Shown in pieces: positions 44,677 through 54,031 of a DNA stretch of 64,000 nucleotides; position 1 is the stretch's first letter; every line of letters starts with the position of its first letter. The notes below the pieces were generated by a model. It was not told the DNA's origin. It saw nothing but the letters and a program-made list of their open reading frames with translations, and searched no databases. The position numbers were made by a program, and so were the translations under genes. Source of the stretch: Oceanobacillus profundus (GTDB taxonomy: Bacteria; Bacillota; Bacilli; Bacillales; Amphibacillaceae); assembly GCF_003515705.1 (NCBI RefSeq), contig NZ_QWEH01000013.1, positions 62,001 to 126,000 of the forward strand, given 5' to 3'.

Positions 44677-45459
44677 ATGGAAGAGAAAGTATTATCACTT
44701 CAAAATCTGTATATGAGTTATCCTGGGAAGGACGTTTTAAATGGGATTAATCTAGATGTCTACCGGGGACAAATCATAGGATATATTGGACCAAATGGTG
44801 CGGGGAAAAGTACGACATTAAAAATCATGCTCGGATTAGTGGATGGTTATGGCGGGGTTGTAGAAATTTTCGGCCAAAATATTTCATCCAACGATTATAC
44901 ATATAAACAAAAAATCGGTTATGTTCCGGAAAATGCAGAGATTTATGATAACCTGACAGCAGCTGAATATCTCACATTTATTGGTGAATTATATGGTTTG
45001 GAACGCGGCGCCGCCGAGACGAAGGCATTAAGTCTTTTAGAAGAGTTTGATATGGGGGACGTTTTCCATTCAAGAATCTCTTCGTTTTCTAAAGGAATGA
45101 GACAAAAAGTTCTAATCACATCCAGCCTTCTTCATAATCCAGATTTGATTTTTCTTGATGAGCCATTAAGTGGACTTGATGCGAATAGTGTTATGGTTAT
45201 TAAAGATATGCTAGAGGCTTTAGCTAATCAGGGAAAGACTATCTTTTATTCGTCTCACATTATGGATGTTGTTGAAAGGATAAGTAATCGAATTGTACTA
45301 TTAGTGAATGGGGAAATTGCGGCGGATGGTTCCTTTGAAGAGCTAAAAGAAAAAGGTAAGGCAGGTTCACTTGAAGCTATTTTTAATCAATTAACTGGAT
45401 TTGATGAGCATCAAGAAACAGCGAAAAAGATTGTCTCCATTGTAACGGGGGAGACATGA
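44677..45459 (+). CDS. ABC transporter ATP-binding protein, second module
   Basis: A 260-residue ATPase with canonical motifs: Walker A GPNGAGKST, signature FSKGMRQKV, Walker B LIFLDEPLSGLD, switch His in SSHIMDVVE. It partners the large permease that begins 1 bp after its stop. GGGAGG precedes ATG 44677. A YthP-like protein by general appearance. Confidence 0.85.
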   Translation: MEEKVLSLQNLYMSYPGKDVLNGINLDVYRGQIIGYIGPNGAGKSTTLKIMLGLVDGYGGVVEIFGQNISSNDYTYKQKIGYVPENAEIYDNLTAAEYLTFIGELYGLERGAAETKALSLLEEFDMGDVFHSRISSFSKGMRQKVLITSSLLHNPDLIFLDEPLSGLDANSVMVIKDMLEALANQGKTIFYSSHIMDVVERISNRIVLLVNGEIAADGSFEELKEKGKAGSLEAIFNQLTGFDEHQETAKKIVSIVTGET

Positions 45460-45460
45460 G

Positions 45461-47080
45461 ATGCGTGACATCCGTATTTTAAAAGTGCTTGATACCTTTC
45501 AATCGGTTTTCCGCAAATTAAATATTGATTATACTGTGATGCGGAAAATTCTTGAATTAAAACTTACGATGGACCAGCGTCGTGTTCCAACCATTCTTAG
45601 TCAAAATACGAAGAAAAAGGAAGGGAATCAATTTCTTAAATCATTATGGATTTATGTTTTATACGGTCTTACGCTCGTCCCATTTGTATTTCTTGGGGAT
45701 AATTATTTATTCCAGATCAGTATTATAACTGGGATTTCCATGTTCATCCTTAGCACGTCGATGATTTCAGATTTTTCTTCGGTACTTCTAGATGTTCGAG
45801 ACAAAGTTATTTTGAATACAAAACCAGTAAACAATCGAACCATTAATGCTGCCAAATTTCTCCATATCGCGATTTACTTAACTCTGCTTACTGGTGCGTT
45901 TATTGCCATACCAGCAATTGTATTTCTATTTACTAAAGGATTTATCTACTTTCTCTTATTCCTTATTGAAATAATTTTAATAGACCTATTAATACTAGCC
46001 TTTACTGCACTAATCTATATGGTTGTATTACGATTTTTCGACGGGGAAAAGCTGAAGGATATTATTAATTATGCGCAGATATTACTAGCTGTAGCAGTTG
46101 TAATCGGCTATCAAATCATTATACGATTATTTGATTTTGTAGATTTCGAATATGTTTATGACTTTAGCTGGTGGCATGTATTGCTTCCACCAGTATGGTT
46201 TGGTGCACCATTTGAAATGGTGTTAAACCAAAATTATTCCAGTGAGATTATTCTCCTTTCCCTATTCGCATTGTTAGGACCAATCGTCTCGATTTTCCTA
46301 TATTACGTATTAATGCCTTCGTTCGAACGGAATTTACAAAAGCTAATGGAAGAATCGAGCACAAAAAGCAAAAAAAAATGGACCCTAAATGATCTGATAG
46401 AAAAATTTATTTGCTTCAGCAGAGAGGAAAGGATATTTTACCGCTTTTCTTCTATTATGATTAGTCGGGAGAGAGATTTTAAATTAAAAGTATATCCTTC
46501 AGTCGGAATGTCACTCGTTTTTCCGATAATCTTCCTTTTTAACAATTTGAGCTCTCAGACACTAGAAGAATTGGGGCAAGGCAGATCATTTTTAACAATC
46601 TATTTTTCTAACATTATTGTTGGTACGGTTGTTTACATGCTGCAGTTTTCTGCGAAATATAAAGGAGCATGGATCTTTCAAACAACACCAATTCAAAAAC
46701 ATGCCATCGTGTATAGTGCAACGTTAAAGGCAGTCTTTGTAAAACTATACTTACCGATTGTTTTAGTACTGGCCGTATTATACATCTGGGTATTTTCCTT
46801 CCGTATCTTACCCGATTTAGCGGTTGTTGTAGTTTCGGCCCTATTACAGTTGCTTATATCTTATAAGATGTTTAATAACGGAAAATATCCGTTTACCGAG
46901 CCAATTGAAACCGCACAACAAGGCGGAGGACCTGCCGGGAAAATTTTTGTATTAATGCTTATTGTTGGGGTATTTACGATTTTACATTTAATCGTTACCT
47001 TTTTACCTTTCGCAATTTATGGTTATTTGGTAGTTCTTATCGTACTTACGGCAATATTTTGGAAGATGATTTTCAAGTAA
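45461..47080 (+). CDS. ABC transporter permease, YthQ-like
   Basis: A 539-residue membrane protein with around ten helices in two groups (about 60-265 and 340-535). It is adjacent to, and coupled with, the ATPase at 44677 (start 1 bp after the stop, GGGGGAG inside the upstream gene). Comparable to the long B. subtilis YthQ-type permeases, which have no well-described substrate. A strong terminator follows. Confidence 0.72.
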   Translation: MRDIRILKVLDTFQSVFRKLNIDYTVMRKILELKLTMDQRRVPTILSQNTKKKEGNQFLKSLWIYVLYGLTLVPFVFLGDNYLFQISIITGISMFILSTSMISDFSSVLLDVRDKVILNTKPVNNRTINAAKFLHIAIYLTLLTGAFIAIPAIVFLFTKGFIYFLLFLIEIILIDLLILAFTALIYMVVLRFFDGEKLKDIINYAQILLAVAVVIGYQIIIRLFDFVDFEYVYDFSWWHVLLPPVWFGAPFEMVLNQNYSSEIILLSLFALLGPIVSIFLYYVLMPSFERNLQKLMEESSTKSKKKWTLNDLIEKFICFSREERIFYRFSSIMISRERDFKLKVYPSVGMSLVFPIIFLFNNLSSQTLEELGQGRSFLTIYFSNIIVGTVVYMLQFSAKYKGAWIFQTTPIQKHAIVYSATLKAVFVKLYLPIVLVLAVLYIWVFSFRILPDLAVVVVSALLQLLISYKMFNNGKYPFTEPIETAQQGGGPAGKIFVLMLIVGVFTILHLIVTFLPFAIYGYLVVLIVLTAIFWKMIFK

Positions 47081-47122
47081 TGTAGAAAATCAACAAATCA
47101 TGACAGACAAGGTTATTACGTT

Positions 47123-47169
47123 AAAGAAAGTCTCTCCTCATTCAGAACGAATGAGGAGAGACTTTCTTT
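47123..47169. terminator. Bidirectional terminator after the ABC modules
   Basis: The stem consists of 47123-47143 and 47149-47169, 21 bp perfect with a 5-nt loop, with A-run and T-run at the ends. It serves the ABC unit and the convergent gamma-glutamyltransferase gene. Confidence 0.9.
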
Positions 47170-47215
47170 TTACTTTAGTTTTATTTTTCCGGCTTGAAGA
47201 CTTTAGATAAATGAA

Positions 47216-48862
47216 TTATTTTGCCATCCAAGAACCATCTCTATTCGGATCACTGAACCCATGAATTTTATTGTTTTCATCAATGACTAACCCTTGGATG
47301 CTCCCGAAATAGGAAGTATCATCCGTATATTGAACATCAATACCAAGCTCTTCAGGGTCCTTTAGAAATAGATAATCTTGCTCTGCCTGTAAAACATCCT
47401 CATTAAATTCCAGAAAGGTTCTAGGATCGCTTACAGATTCCTGAATTGGTTCATTAAACTTAATCGTTTTTACTAATTGTTGCGCAACCATTGACGTAAT
47501 TCTTCTTCCTCCTGAACTTCCAATACCTATGACAGGAGATCCGTTCTTCGTTAATATTGTCGGTGTTGTATAACTAAATGGACGTTTGCCAGCCTCAGGA
47601 CTATTTGGTGAATCTTCACGAGTACTAAAGTTTTTTAATTGATCATTTAAGAAAAAGCCATTCACATATTCTCCTGATCCAAAAAAATTGCTTAGCGTAT
47701 TCGTTACGGAAACCATCATACCATTCTTGTCCACCACCACAAAGTGTGTCGTGTTTCCATGATCTTCTTTATCAGCATCTGATTCCAAGTTCCTGCGATA
47801 TTCTTCAGACAATTCAAGTCCATCGACTTCGGATACGAGATCATTAATATGATCTTGAGAAATCATTTCATTTATTGGAACATCTGAATAGTTAGGATCC
47901 CCCACATTTTCTAAACGATCACTATAACTTATTCTATTGATGATCCCCATTAATAACGAAAAAGCTAACGGCTTATCTTTGGTATCTTCAATTTGCAGTG
48001 ACTCGGCCATTTCTAAAGCTTGAATTAACATAATTCCCCCTGAAGGCGGTGGTGGAGCTAAGACATCATAGTCACCGAATTCACCTTGTATGGGTTCCTT
48101 GGTTTCAACCTCATAGGATTCCAAATCTTTCTCATCTATTTTCTCTTCCTCATCGCTAATGTCATTTGCAATGTTTCCTTTATAGAAAGCATCTGGTCCT
48201 TCAGCCTGGATATCTTCTAAGGTTTCTGCCAGTTGGGCTTGTACCAATAATTCCCCTACTTCTATAGGCTCACCTTCTGGAAAGAAATGATCTAATTCAG
48301 GCAGGTGATCAGCCTCGTTTTCCAATGCATCGTGCATGGTTTCAGAAACCGTCACACCATTTGCAGCAAAATTGATCGAAGGGTCAATTAAGTCATCCAT
48401 ATTCATTGTGCCAAAATCTTCATGGACCTTGTACATCCCTTTAATAAAACCTGGCACACCTATGTCACTTGAAGGTAATGTATCATCCGGTGCAGTTTCA
48501 CGATAATCATAGACGACTGGTGTTTCGCCTTTACCGGGATGAATCAGCATGGTTCCTCCTCCGCCAATTCCCGATCCATGCGGCTCCGCAACCCCTAATA
48601 CAAAACTTACTGCTATGGCAGCATCGACAGCATTTCCGCCTTGTTCTAATATTTTCATACCTACTTCAGTGGCAATTGAACTATCCGTTGACACACCATA
48701 CGAACCCTCATCCTCGCTTATTGTATCATTCAGGGTGAAGTCAGCATTCTGATCTGTTGATTGGGGTTCATCAAAAATTCCACTATCTCTAACAAGTATT
48801 ATTACGAATAATACTACAATCAAACCTATAATAATGTAAAAACGATTATTGTTGTTAAGCAT
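47216..48862 (-). CDS. Gamma-glutamyltransferase, CapD-like
   Basis: A 548-residue Ntn hydrolase with one N-terminal membrane anchor (about 8-25). GGNAVDAAIAVSFVLGVAEPHGSGIGGGG is the usual early signature (given here in parts: GGNAVDAA and SGIGGGG). The chain should self-cleave before Thr371 in GNTTHFVVVD, the new N-terminal nucleophile; later comes GSSGGRR. Placed after pgsB-pgsC, it is probably a CapD-type enzyme that trims poly-gamma-glutamate or anchors it to peptidoglycan. The start lies 8 bp after the small membrane gene and has a weak ribosome site, suggesting coupling. Confidence 0.85.
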   Translation of the reverse strand: MLNNNNRFYIIIGLIVVLFVIILVRDSGIFDEPQSTDQNADFTLNDTISEDEGSYGVSTDSSIATEVGMKILEQGGNAVDAAIAVSFVLGVAEPHGSGIGGGGTMLIHPGKGETPVVYDYRETAPDDTLPSSDIGVPGFIKGMYKVHEDFGTMNMDDLIDPSINFAANGVTVSETMHDALENEADHLPELDHFFPEGEPIEVGELLVQAQLAETLEDIQAEGPDAFYKGNIANDISDEEEKIDEKDLESYEVETKEPIQGEFGDYDVLAPPPPSGGIMLIQALEMAESLQIEDTKDKPLAFSLLMGIINRISYSDRLENVGDPNYSDVPINEMISQDHINDLVSEVDGLELSEEYRRNLESDADKEDHGNTTHFVVVDKNGMMVSVTNTLSNFFGSGEYVNGFFLNDQLKNFSTREDSPNSPEAGKRPFSYTTPTILTKNGSPVIGIGSSGGRRITSMVAQQLVKTIKFNEPIQESVSDPRTFLEFNEDVLQAEQDYLFLKDPEELGIDVQYTDDTSYFGSIQGLVIDENNKIHGFSDPNRDGSWMAK

Positions 48863-48870
48863 GTTTTAGG

Positions 48871-49044
48871 TTACACCAAAGTTATCAAAAAGACGATAGC
48901 GGTAATGATTAGCCCCATCATAGAATCCATACTTGTCCGTTTCTTTTGTGTTTTGACTGATTTTAAAACCCATTGCTTAAAAGTCAGTTTTGATTGTGCT
49001 TTTTTTACCTTTTGCTTTTTTTGATAGTCTAATATAGCTTCCAT
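48871..49044 (-). CDS. 57-residue membrane protein in the pgs operon
   Basis: Starts MEAILDYQKKQKVKK, with a Lys-rich cytosolic half and a single C-terminal helix (about 42-57). A perfect GGAGGAATTTAA site lies before ATG 49044. It sits between pgsC (12 bp) and the CapD-like gene (8 bp), where capA/pgsA would be expected. Size is like PgsE/CapE, but the orientation (helix at the C-terminus) differs from B. subtilis PgsE, so it is not clearly the same family. Confidence 0.65.
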   Translation of the reverse strand: MEAILDYQKKQKVKKAQSKLTFKQWVLKSVKTQKKRTSMDSMMGLIITAIVFLITLV

Positions 49045-49056
49045 TTAAATTCCTCC

Positions 49057-49521
49057 TCAAATATAGTTAGATACAAAAACTGTGCCAAAAGTTAATCCAC
49101 TAAGTAATAATGTACTAGCAACTGTAGGTAAAACACCTTGCTTTTGAATGGTATTTGCAATCAATCCAGGAACGATAATTCCGATAGCCACTAATCCACC
49201 AACGGCTTCAGGAATGGAATATTCAGCAAATGCAAAGTCAAAAATTGCTTTCATAATGATTCCGGTCGTTATCATCGCTGTAAACTTTCTTCTTCCGTAT
49301 AGGATCGTAAATTTTGAAATGACCTTCATGACAATTAGATATGTCAAAAAACTAACCAAAAACGTAACAACAATACTTGCTGGCGTGGTAAACATCATAG
49401 CAATATATCCCGGTACAACTAATCCAGCTGGAATAACTCCTGTAAATTCTGTATAAAATAAGCTGAGAATAACTCCCGCAGTTATTGCCAAATAAATATC
49501 TCCTGTGTCAAATACAAACAT
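49057..49521 (-). CDS. pgsC: Poly-gamma-glutamate synthase subunit PgsC/CapC
   Basis: A 154-residue membrane protein with four to five helices. The start (YLAITAGVILSLFYTEFTG), GLVVPGYIAMMF and VGLVAIGIIVPGLIANTIQKQG pattern match PgsC/CapC. With PgsB it forms the polymerising membrane complex. It begins 18 bp after pgsB. Confidence 0.9.
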   Translation of the reverse strand: MFVFDTGDIYLAITAGVILSLFYTEFTGVIPAGLVVPGYIAMMFTTPASIVVTFLVSFLTYLIVMKVISKFTILYGRRKFTAMITTGIIMKAIFDFAFAEYSIPEAVGGLVAIGIIVPGLIANTIQKQGVLPTVASTLLLSGLTFGTVFVSNYI

Positions 49522-49539
49522 TTTTCAATTCCCTTCTCT

Positions 49540-50733
49540 CTAAGCAGTTTCTTTTGTTATTTTCATTTGTTCAAGTCGAGTTACCAGTTCATCCGCGCCT
49601 CCATGAATATTTCCAACTCCGTAAATGGTTTTACCGGATAAGAATGGCTGAAGGACACGCACAATTTCATCAGTGCTGGCACTTTCCAGGTCTAAAAGGT
49701 TTCGGACCGGGAATTCTCCTCTTTTATATGCCTTTACGATGAGGCTTGTATTATCCCCCATCACCACTAGTGTTTCTGCTTGTATTTTTGGCAGAACCTG
49801 CTGGATAAATTGTTCCGTACGATCCACTCGATCCGAACGAGTATTCATAATAACAACTGGCTGCTCTGTAGGATAACTCAGTTGCTTCACGCGTTCCCAA
49901 ATATTGATTGTTGACATAGGGTCATTAGCAGCAAATCCATTAACTAAAAAGCTAGGATTATTCGCATCACCAATTGGAAGGATCTGCATGGCACCTGGAT
50001 CCGGCCAAGCCTTTAACATCCCTCGCTTTGCCGTTTCATGATCAATACCTAGAACATCGGCAACAGAAAGAGCTAGTGCTGCATTTTCCGGGAATACCAT
50101 GTACTCGAATTTTTTAAGAAATTCCTCGGAAATTGCGGATGTATCACATACGTGTACCTTCGTATTCCGCTGCTTAGCCATTTGCTTAAAGTAAGAAACA
50201 TAGGGACTGTCGTTAATAATCAGATCACCGTTATAGGGAATTGCTTCTGAAAATGAGTCTGCCACCTCTTCTAATGTAGGTCCTAAAACATCCATATGAT
50301 CCTCTAATACATTAACAATTAGACCAATATTTGCTTTTAATAGTTCTTCTTGGAAAACTACTTGATAATCTGGTTTAACTGCCATACACTCACTCACAAG
50401 AGCGTCAGCTTTTAACTCAGAAGCCTTCGTTAAGACCCTTCTTTGTTCCCCTATATTCGGACCTTCCATCCTTCTCTTAATCGGAGCTTCTTGGGAATCA
50501 AACCAGTAGAGCATTCTTGCATCGGTTCCAGTCGTTTTTCCAACTGTATGGTATCCCGCCTCTTGTAAAACACCTGTTATTAATCTAGTGACTGTTGATT
50601 TACCCCTAATTCCATTTACATTTACACGGACTGGGATACTTGTAATGTTTTTGTCATTAATCATTTTGTCCTTAACCCCGAAGAACAAAGCTAATGAAGC
50701 TAATAACAGAATGAGCAAAAATTCGTCTAACAT
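49540..50733 (-). CDS. pgsB: Poly-gamma-glutamate synthase ligase PgsB/CapB
   Basis: A 397-residue Mur-ligase-like ATP-dependent amide ligase. N-terminal membrane helix (about 2-19), P-loop NGIRGKST (40-47), later LVSECMAVKPDYQ and VNVLEDHMDVLG as in CapB. It adds glutamate by gamma-carboxyl activation. GAGGTGAAAA precedes ATG 50733. First gene of pgsB-pgsC-small membrane protein-CapD; no PgsA/CapA is encoded here. Confidence 0.92.
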   Translation of the reverse strand: MLDEFLLILLLASLALFFGVKDKMINDKNITSIPVRVNVNGIRGKSTVTRLITGVLQEAGYHTVGKTTGTDARMLYWFDSQEAPIKRRMEGPNIGEQRRVLTKASELKADALVSECMAVKPDYQVVFQEELLKANIGLIVNVLEDHMDVLGPTLEEVADSFSEAIPYNGDLIINDSPYVSYFKQMAKQRNTKVHVCDTSAISEEFLKKFEYMVFPENAALALSVADVLGIDHETAKRGMLKAWPDPGAMQILPIGDANNPSFLVNGFAANDPMSTINIWERVKQLSYPTEQPVVIMNTRSDRVDRTEQFIQQVLPKIQAETLVVMGDNTSLIVKAYKRGEFPVRNLLDLESASTDEIVRVLQPFLSGKTIYGVGNIHGGADELVTRLEQMKITKETA

Positions 50734-52236
50734 TTTTTCACCTCGACATCACATGTTTTAAATTCAGTTATTTCGTGGCTATCCTCCTTTTTCAGTATTT
50801 TACATAACTACAAAAGAAACCCAACTAAATCATCAAGGCTTCAATCATCGGGCTGCCGATTCATGAATCGATATTTCCCATAATAACCCTCAATTGTAAA
50901 TAATTGTATTATCTATCTCGTAACCTACTATACTAGAACTATATTAAGCTAATATAACAAGAGTATATCAATTCTGTTAATTTACGCTATTACATAATAG
51001 ACCCAAAAAATAAGCCCGTATCGATGTAAAAGAAAGACGGACTTACTTATATAATTCAATCTGGATAAAAATAAGCGGGAATTAGAATTTGTAAAAGCAT
51101 CTTTTATTTCAGCCCCTTTCTTGTTTCCGTTAGTGTTTCATATTCTATTCTTTTAAATAGAACCTTTTCATATAAAAGTCGCTAAAAGCGTTCTATCATC
51201 CAATTGAATTGTAACGAATATACGTAATGTCAATACTTCAAACACGATTTAACGTCAAATCATCAGCCCTTCCATCTGGTTTGGATATATAGATTGTGTT
51301 TACTTAAATTAGGACCTAGATAAACATCTTGTATGTCTATTTTCCGCCTGAAACAATGGGTCCGTTAAACTTAAATAAACAGACGATTTAACTTTACAGC
51401 TTCACTATAACCGACATTTTCCGATAGTAAAATAGTATTTGCGACGCATTTTTTCTGCTGTTCAAAATAGTATTTTCTATTTATTCCTCCCATATAAACA
51501 TGGTCATTAAGTGACATTAAATAAACAATTTGTAACTATTTGACTCCTTTGTATTCAGCCTATTTAATTAGATTTATTTGTAATTCAACGTCAAGAAATG
51601 CTCCTACAATCTTTATTCATCACTGTCATGCTCAATTTTGACATGTTGCCCTTACTGCTATACAGTGAATTAAACCAATTCTGGCCAGCTAGAGTAAGAA
51701 GTGGTTCCATTGGATCTGGAGAAGGGAGAACTCATTTTTTAAAAATATTGCGACATAACCAGAACTAGTCTACTTGATGTTGCGCATTCTGTCCTACACA
51801 GGAATCAGGGTTGAATAATTAGTAGCCCTCAAATGGAAATATGTAGATATTATTAACCACGCGGATCAGCATTCCAGCCCAAGTAATAATCTGCTGTAAT
51901 ATACGCTAGTCACACGGCGCATCGGTTTCCATGTCCGACAGTGCAAAGGTTCGTTTACTATTTGATAACCAATGGGTGTTTCTGAACAAATCTCTATTTA
52001 TTAACAATCATAATTTTTTGTAAACTAGGTACCACGTACAAAATGATAATGAAAAAGTTGAAACAAGTATTATGGTGTTAGTTCCTCACTCCTTATAAAA
52101 GTCGAATTAATAAATAGTTATTCTAAACATTCAACGTAACAATTAGAATAACCATGGCGATATCTTAAAGATATCGCCATGGGTGGCCTATTCTACTTCT
52201 CTCACTAGATTACGAGTCCATGAAGTAATGACCGTA
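50734..52236. other. 1.5-kb stretch without recognised gene
   Basis: No frame over about 60 codons with a ribosome site was found on either strand. It holds the pgsB promoter region and a minus-strand terminator-like hairpin at 51006-51046 (ACGGGCTT pairing with AAGTCCGT, then ATTTTTTGGG), with nothing coding upstream of it. The 51.6-52.0 kb part has a somewhat different composition and many stops, consistent with a decayed gene. Confidence 0.5.
52152..52182 (-). terminator. Perfect palindrome after the repeat protein gene
   Basis: CCATGGCGATATCTT (52152-52166) and AAGATATCGCCATGG (52168-52182) are 15-bp perfect arms around one base. On the minus strand TTATTCTAATT follows: a weak T-run, but position (54 bp after the stop) suggests a terminator. 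Confidence 0.6.
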
Positions 52237-53244
52237 TTATTCCTTAACTATAATGTCATAAGTTGCAGTGGTTCCATCTTCTGCTGTTACCGTTAGCTGA
52301 TCACCTGTTGCTAATTCTCTTTTGCCTTTTTTCACTTCACCGTCTTCATTTGTTACTTTATAGGTCTGATTGGAACCATCAGGCGCTGCAATTGCTCTTA
52401 GCATTTCCTTTACTGTTGCATCATTTGCTACTGTTATTTCTCCTGTTTCTTCATCTGTTGGTTCGTCAATTTTCTTTATAATCTCTAATTCTTCTGGTGC
52501 TTTATTCGGTGCATCAATTTCGATTTCACTGCTTTCTTTTTCATAAATTTCATAAGTTGCTGTTGTTTCATCTTCTGCTGTTACAATAAGCTGATCACCT
52601 GTTGCTAATTCTCTTTTGCCTTTTTTCACTTTACCGTCTTCATCCGTTACTTTATAGGTCTGATCGGAACCATCAGGTGCTGCAATCGCTCTTAGCATTT
52701 CCTTTACTGTTGCACCATTTGCTACTGTTATTGCTCCTGCTTCTTCATCCGTTGGTTCGTCAATTTTCTTTACTATCTCTAATTCTTCCGGTGCTTTATT
52801 GGGTGCATCAATCTCGATTTCACTGCTTTCTTTTTCATAAATTTCATAAGTTGCTGTTGTTCCATCTTCTGCTGTTACCCTTAGCTGATCACCTGTTGCT
52901 AATTCTCTTTTGCCTTTTTTCACTTTACCGTCTTCATCCGTTACTTTATAGGTTTGGTCGGAACCATCAGGCGCTGCAATCGCTCTTAGCATTTCCTTTA
53001 CTGTTGCACCATTTGCTACTGTTATTGCTCCTGGGTCTTCATCTGTTGGTTCGTCAATTTTCTTTACAATCTCTAACTCCTCTGGTGCTTTATTCGGAGC
53101 ATCAATTTCGATTTCACTGCTTTCCTCTTCAGAATTAACTTCTTGAGATGTTGCTTCTTGTGCGAACGTAGGTGTTACAAATGCCGTTACCGCAATGAGT
53201 GCTGATAATGCAGAGACAGGCAATATCTTGTAAGATTTTTTCAT
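52237..53244 (-). CDS. Secreted protein with three 98-residue repeats
   Basis: A 335-residue exported protein with a signal peptide (cleavage after about PTFAQ, residue 29). Residues 42-335 are three tandem near-identical repeats, each with an acidic start (SSEIEIDAPNKAPEELEI), a beta-rich middle (ITVANGATVKEMLRAI) and QTYKVTDEDGKVKKGKREL...VTAEDGTTATYEI. The last part resembles small beta domains of surface proteins in Bacilli. No LPXTG or membrane anchor is present. Role unknown; the repeats are kept at DNA level, so recombination could change their number. Confidence 0.75.
   Translation of the reverse strand: MKKSYKILPVSALSALIAVTAFVTPTFAQEATSQEVNSEEESSEIEIDAPNKAPEELEIVKKIDEPTDEDPGAITVANGATVKEMLRAIAAPDGSDQTYKVTDEDGKVKKGKRELATGDQLRVTAEDGTTATYEIYEKESSEIEIDAPNKAPEELEIVKKIDEPTDEEAGAITVANGATVKEMLRAIAAPDGSDQTYKVTDEDGKVKKGKRELATGDQLIVTAEDETTATYEIYEKESSEIEIDAPNKAPEELEIIKKIDEPTDEETGEITVANDATVKEMLRAIAAPDGSNQTYKVTNEDGEVKKGKRELATGDQLTVTAEDGTTATYDIIVKE
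52240..53121 (-). repeat. Three tandem 294-bp coding repeats
   Basis: The three repeats begin at residues 42, 140 and 238 of the secreted protein. They are almost identical in nucleotides, with scattered third-position and a few first-position changes, and the last one is the most diverged (TGEITVANDA, SNQTYKVTNEDGEV). This points to recent duplication or ongoing gene conversion. Confidence 0.9.
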
Positions 53245-54031
53245 GGTTACTCCTCCTCAAATTAATACATCATTAATTTTTTGCTAATACGACTTTCAAA
53301 ATCTTATCTCCATTTCACACTAAATTGGAATAACCCCGGTACACCACTATGGAATGCAGGAGTTACCTGGGACTTACCATTTTACTAACTCAATTTCTTC
53401 ATCTCTTTTGTTCTTCTACCTTTTTGTCATCTGCCTATCGAAGCAGAGCATGTCCAGTTAAGTTCAATAGAACGCTTCATTTTTCTGCCATTCTTAATCA
53501 AGAAAATCATTTTAATGGCAGTTGTTCAACCCACACAGCACTTTTTTGCTATCCTAGTACTAATGTAGATTTCTAGCAGCGGGGTTCAGGCCCCAAGCTT
53601 CTCAAGAGCAGTCACCTCCTTTAACTAGTAAATCCCATATAGAAGTTATCGACTGATCTACGCTTATGAGAATGCCTTATTTCTATCATTTTTATAAGCG
53701 ATGAAAAGCATAACTCCATTGTCTACATCATATAATACGTAATAATCAAAAACTATATCAGTCGTATATCAATCAAATAACAATCTTGTAAAAATTTGGT
53801 GAATTTGGGTTATTTCTGTACTATTTTTAAAACCTTTGTATCAGATAAGTAATCCCCACCTGTTTTCAGGTGGGGATTTAGTATACATTATTTAGATGGA
53901 TATACTGGAAGTGTCGATAATCAAGGTAGAAATTGATATACATTTTTATATTTTATCGGTACACCCTCTGAATACATAGCTGCGTTAAATAGATAGATTT
54001 AATAGATCAGATTAAGCACCTTGCCGTTCTT
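53245..54031. other. Intergenic stretch with two hairpins
   Basis: 787 bp without recognised gene. An inverted pair CTGCCATT/AATGGCAG lies at 53485-53521. A strong hairpin, AATCCCCACCTG (53851-53862) with CAGGTGGGGATT (53867-53878), loop TTTT, lies 154 bp after the NlpC/P60 gene stop; it has no T-run on the minus strand and might be a terminator or a remnant of a mobile element end. Confidence 0.5.

Noticed and set aside
47216-50733. Identification of the 57-residue protein as PgsE/CapE
   Set aside because: Size is right, but its membrane segment is at the C-terminus and no residue pattern matches the B. subtilis protein I recall; left unnamed.
51600-51960. Transposase remnant
   Set aside because: Short open pieces on both strands show no recognisable transposase motif and no terminal inverted repeats were found.
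52602-53138. 178-codon leucine-rich open frame on the plus strand
   Set aside because: It is antisense to the repeat protein gene; its length comes from the repeats and Glu/Lys codons read backwards, and it has no ribosome site.
53581-53630. Perfect AAAGGAGGTGA on the minus strand suggesting a small toxin gene
   Set aside because: Only frames of about 10 codons follow (GTG or TTG starts), and no hydrophobic toxin or antisense RNA layout could be made out.
53851-53878. Hairpin as an IS200/IS605 end
   Set aside because: No transposase or ORF remnant is next to it, so it is only recorded as a hairpin.
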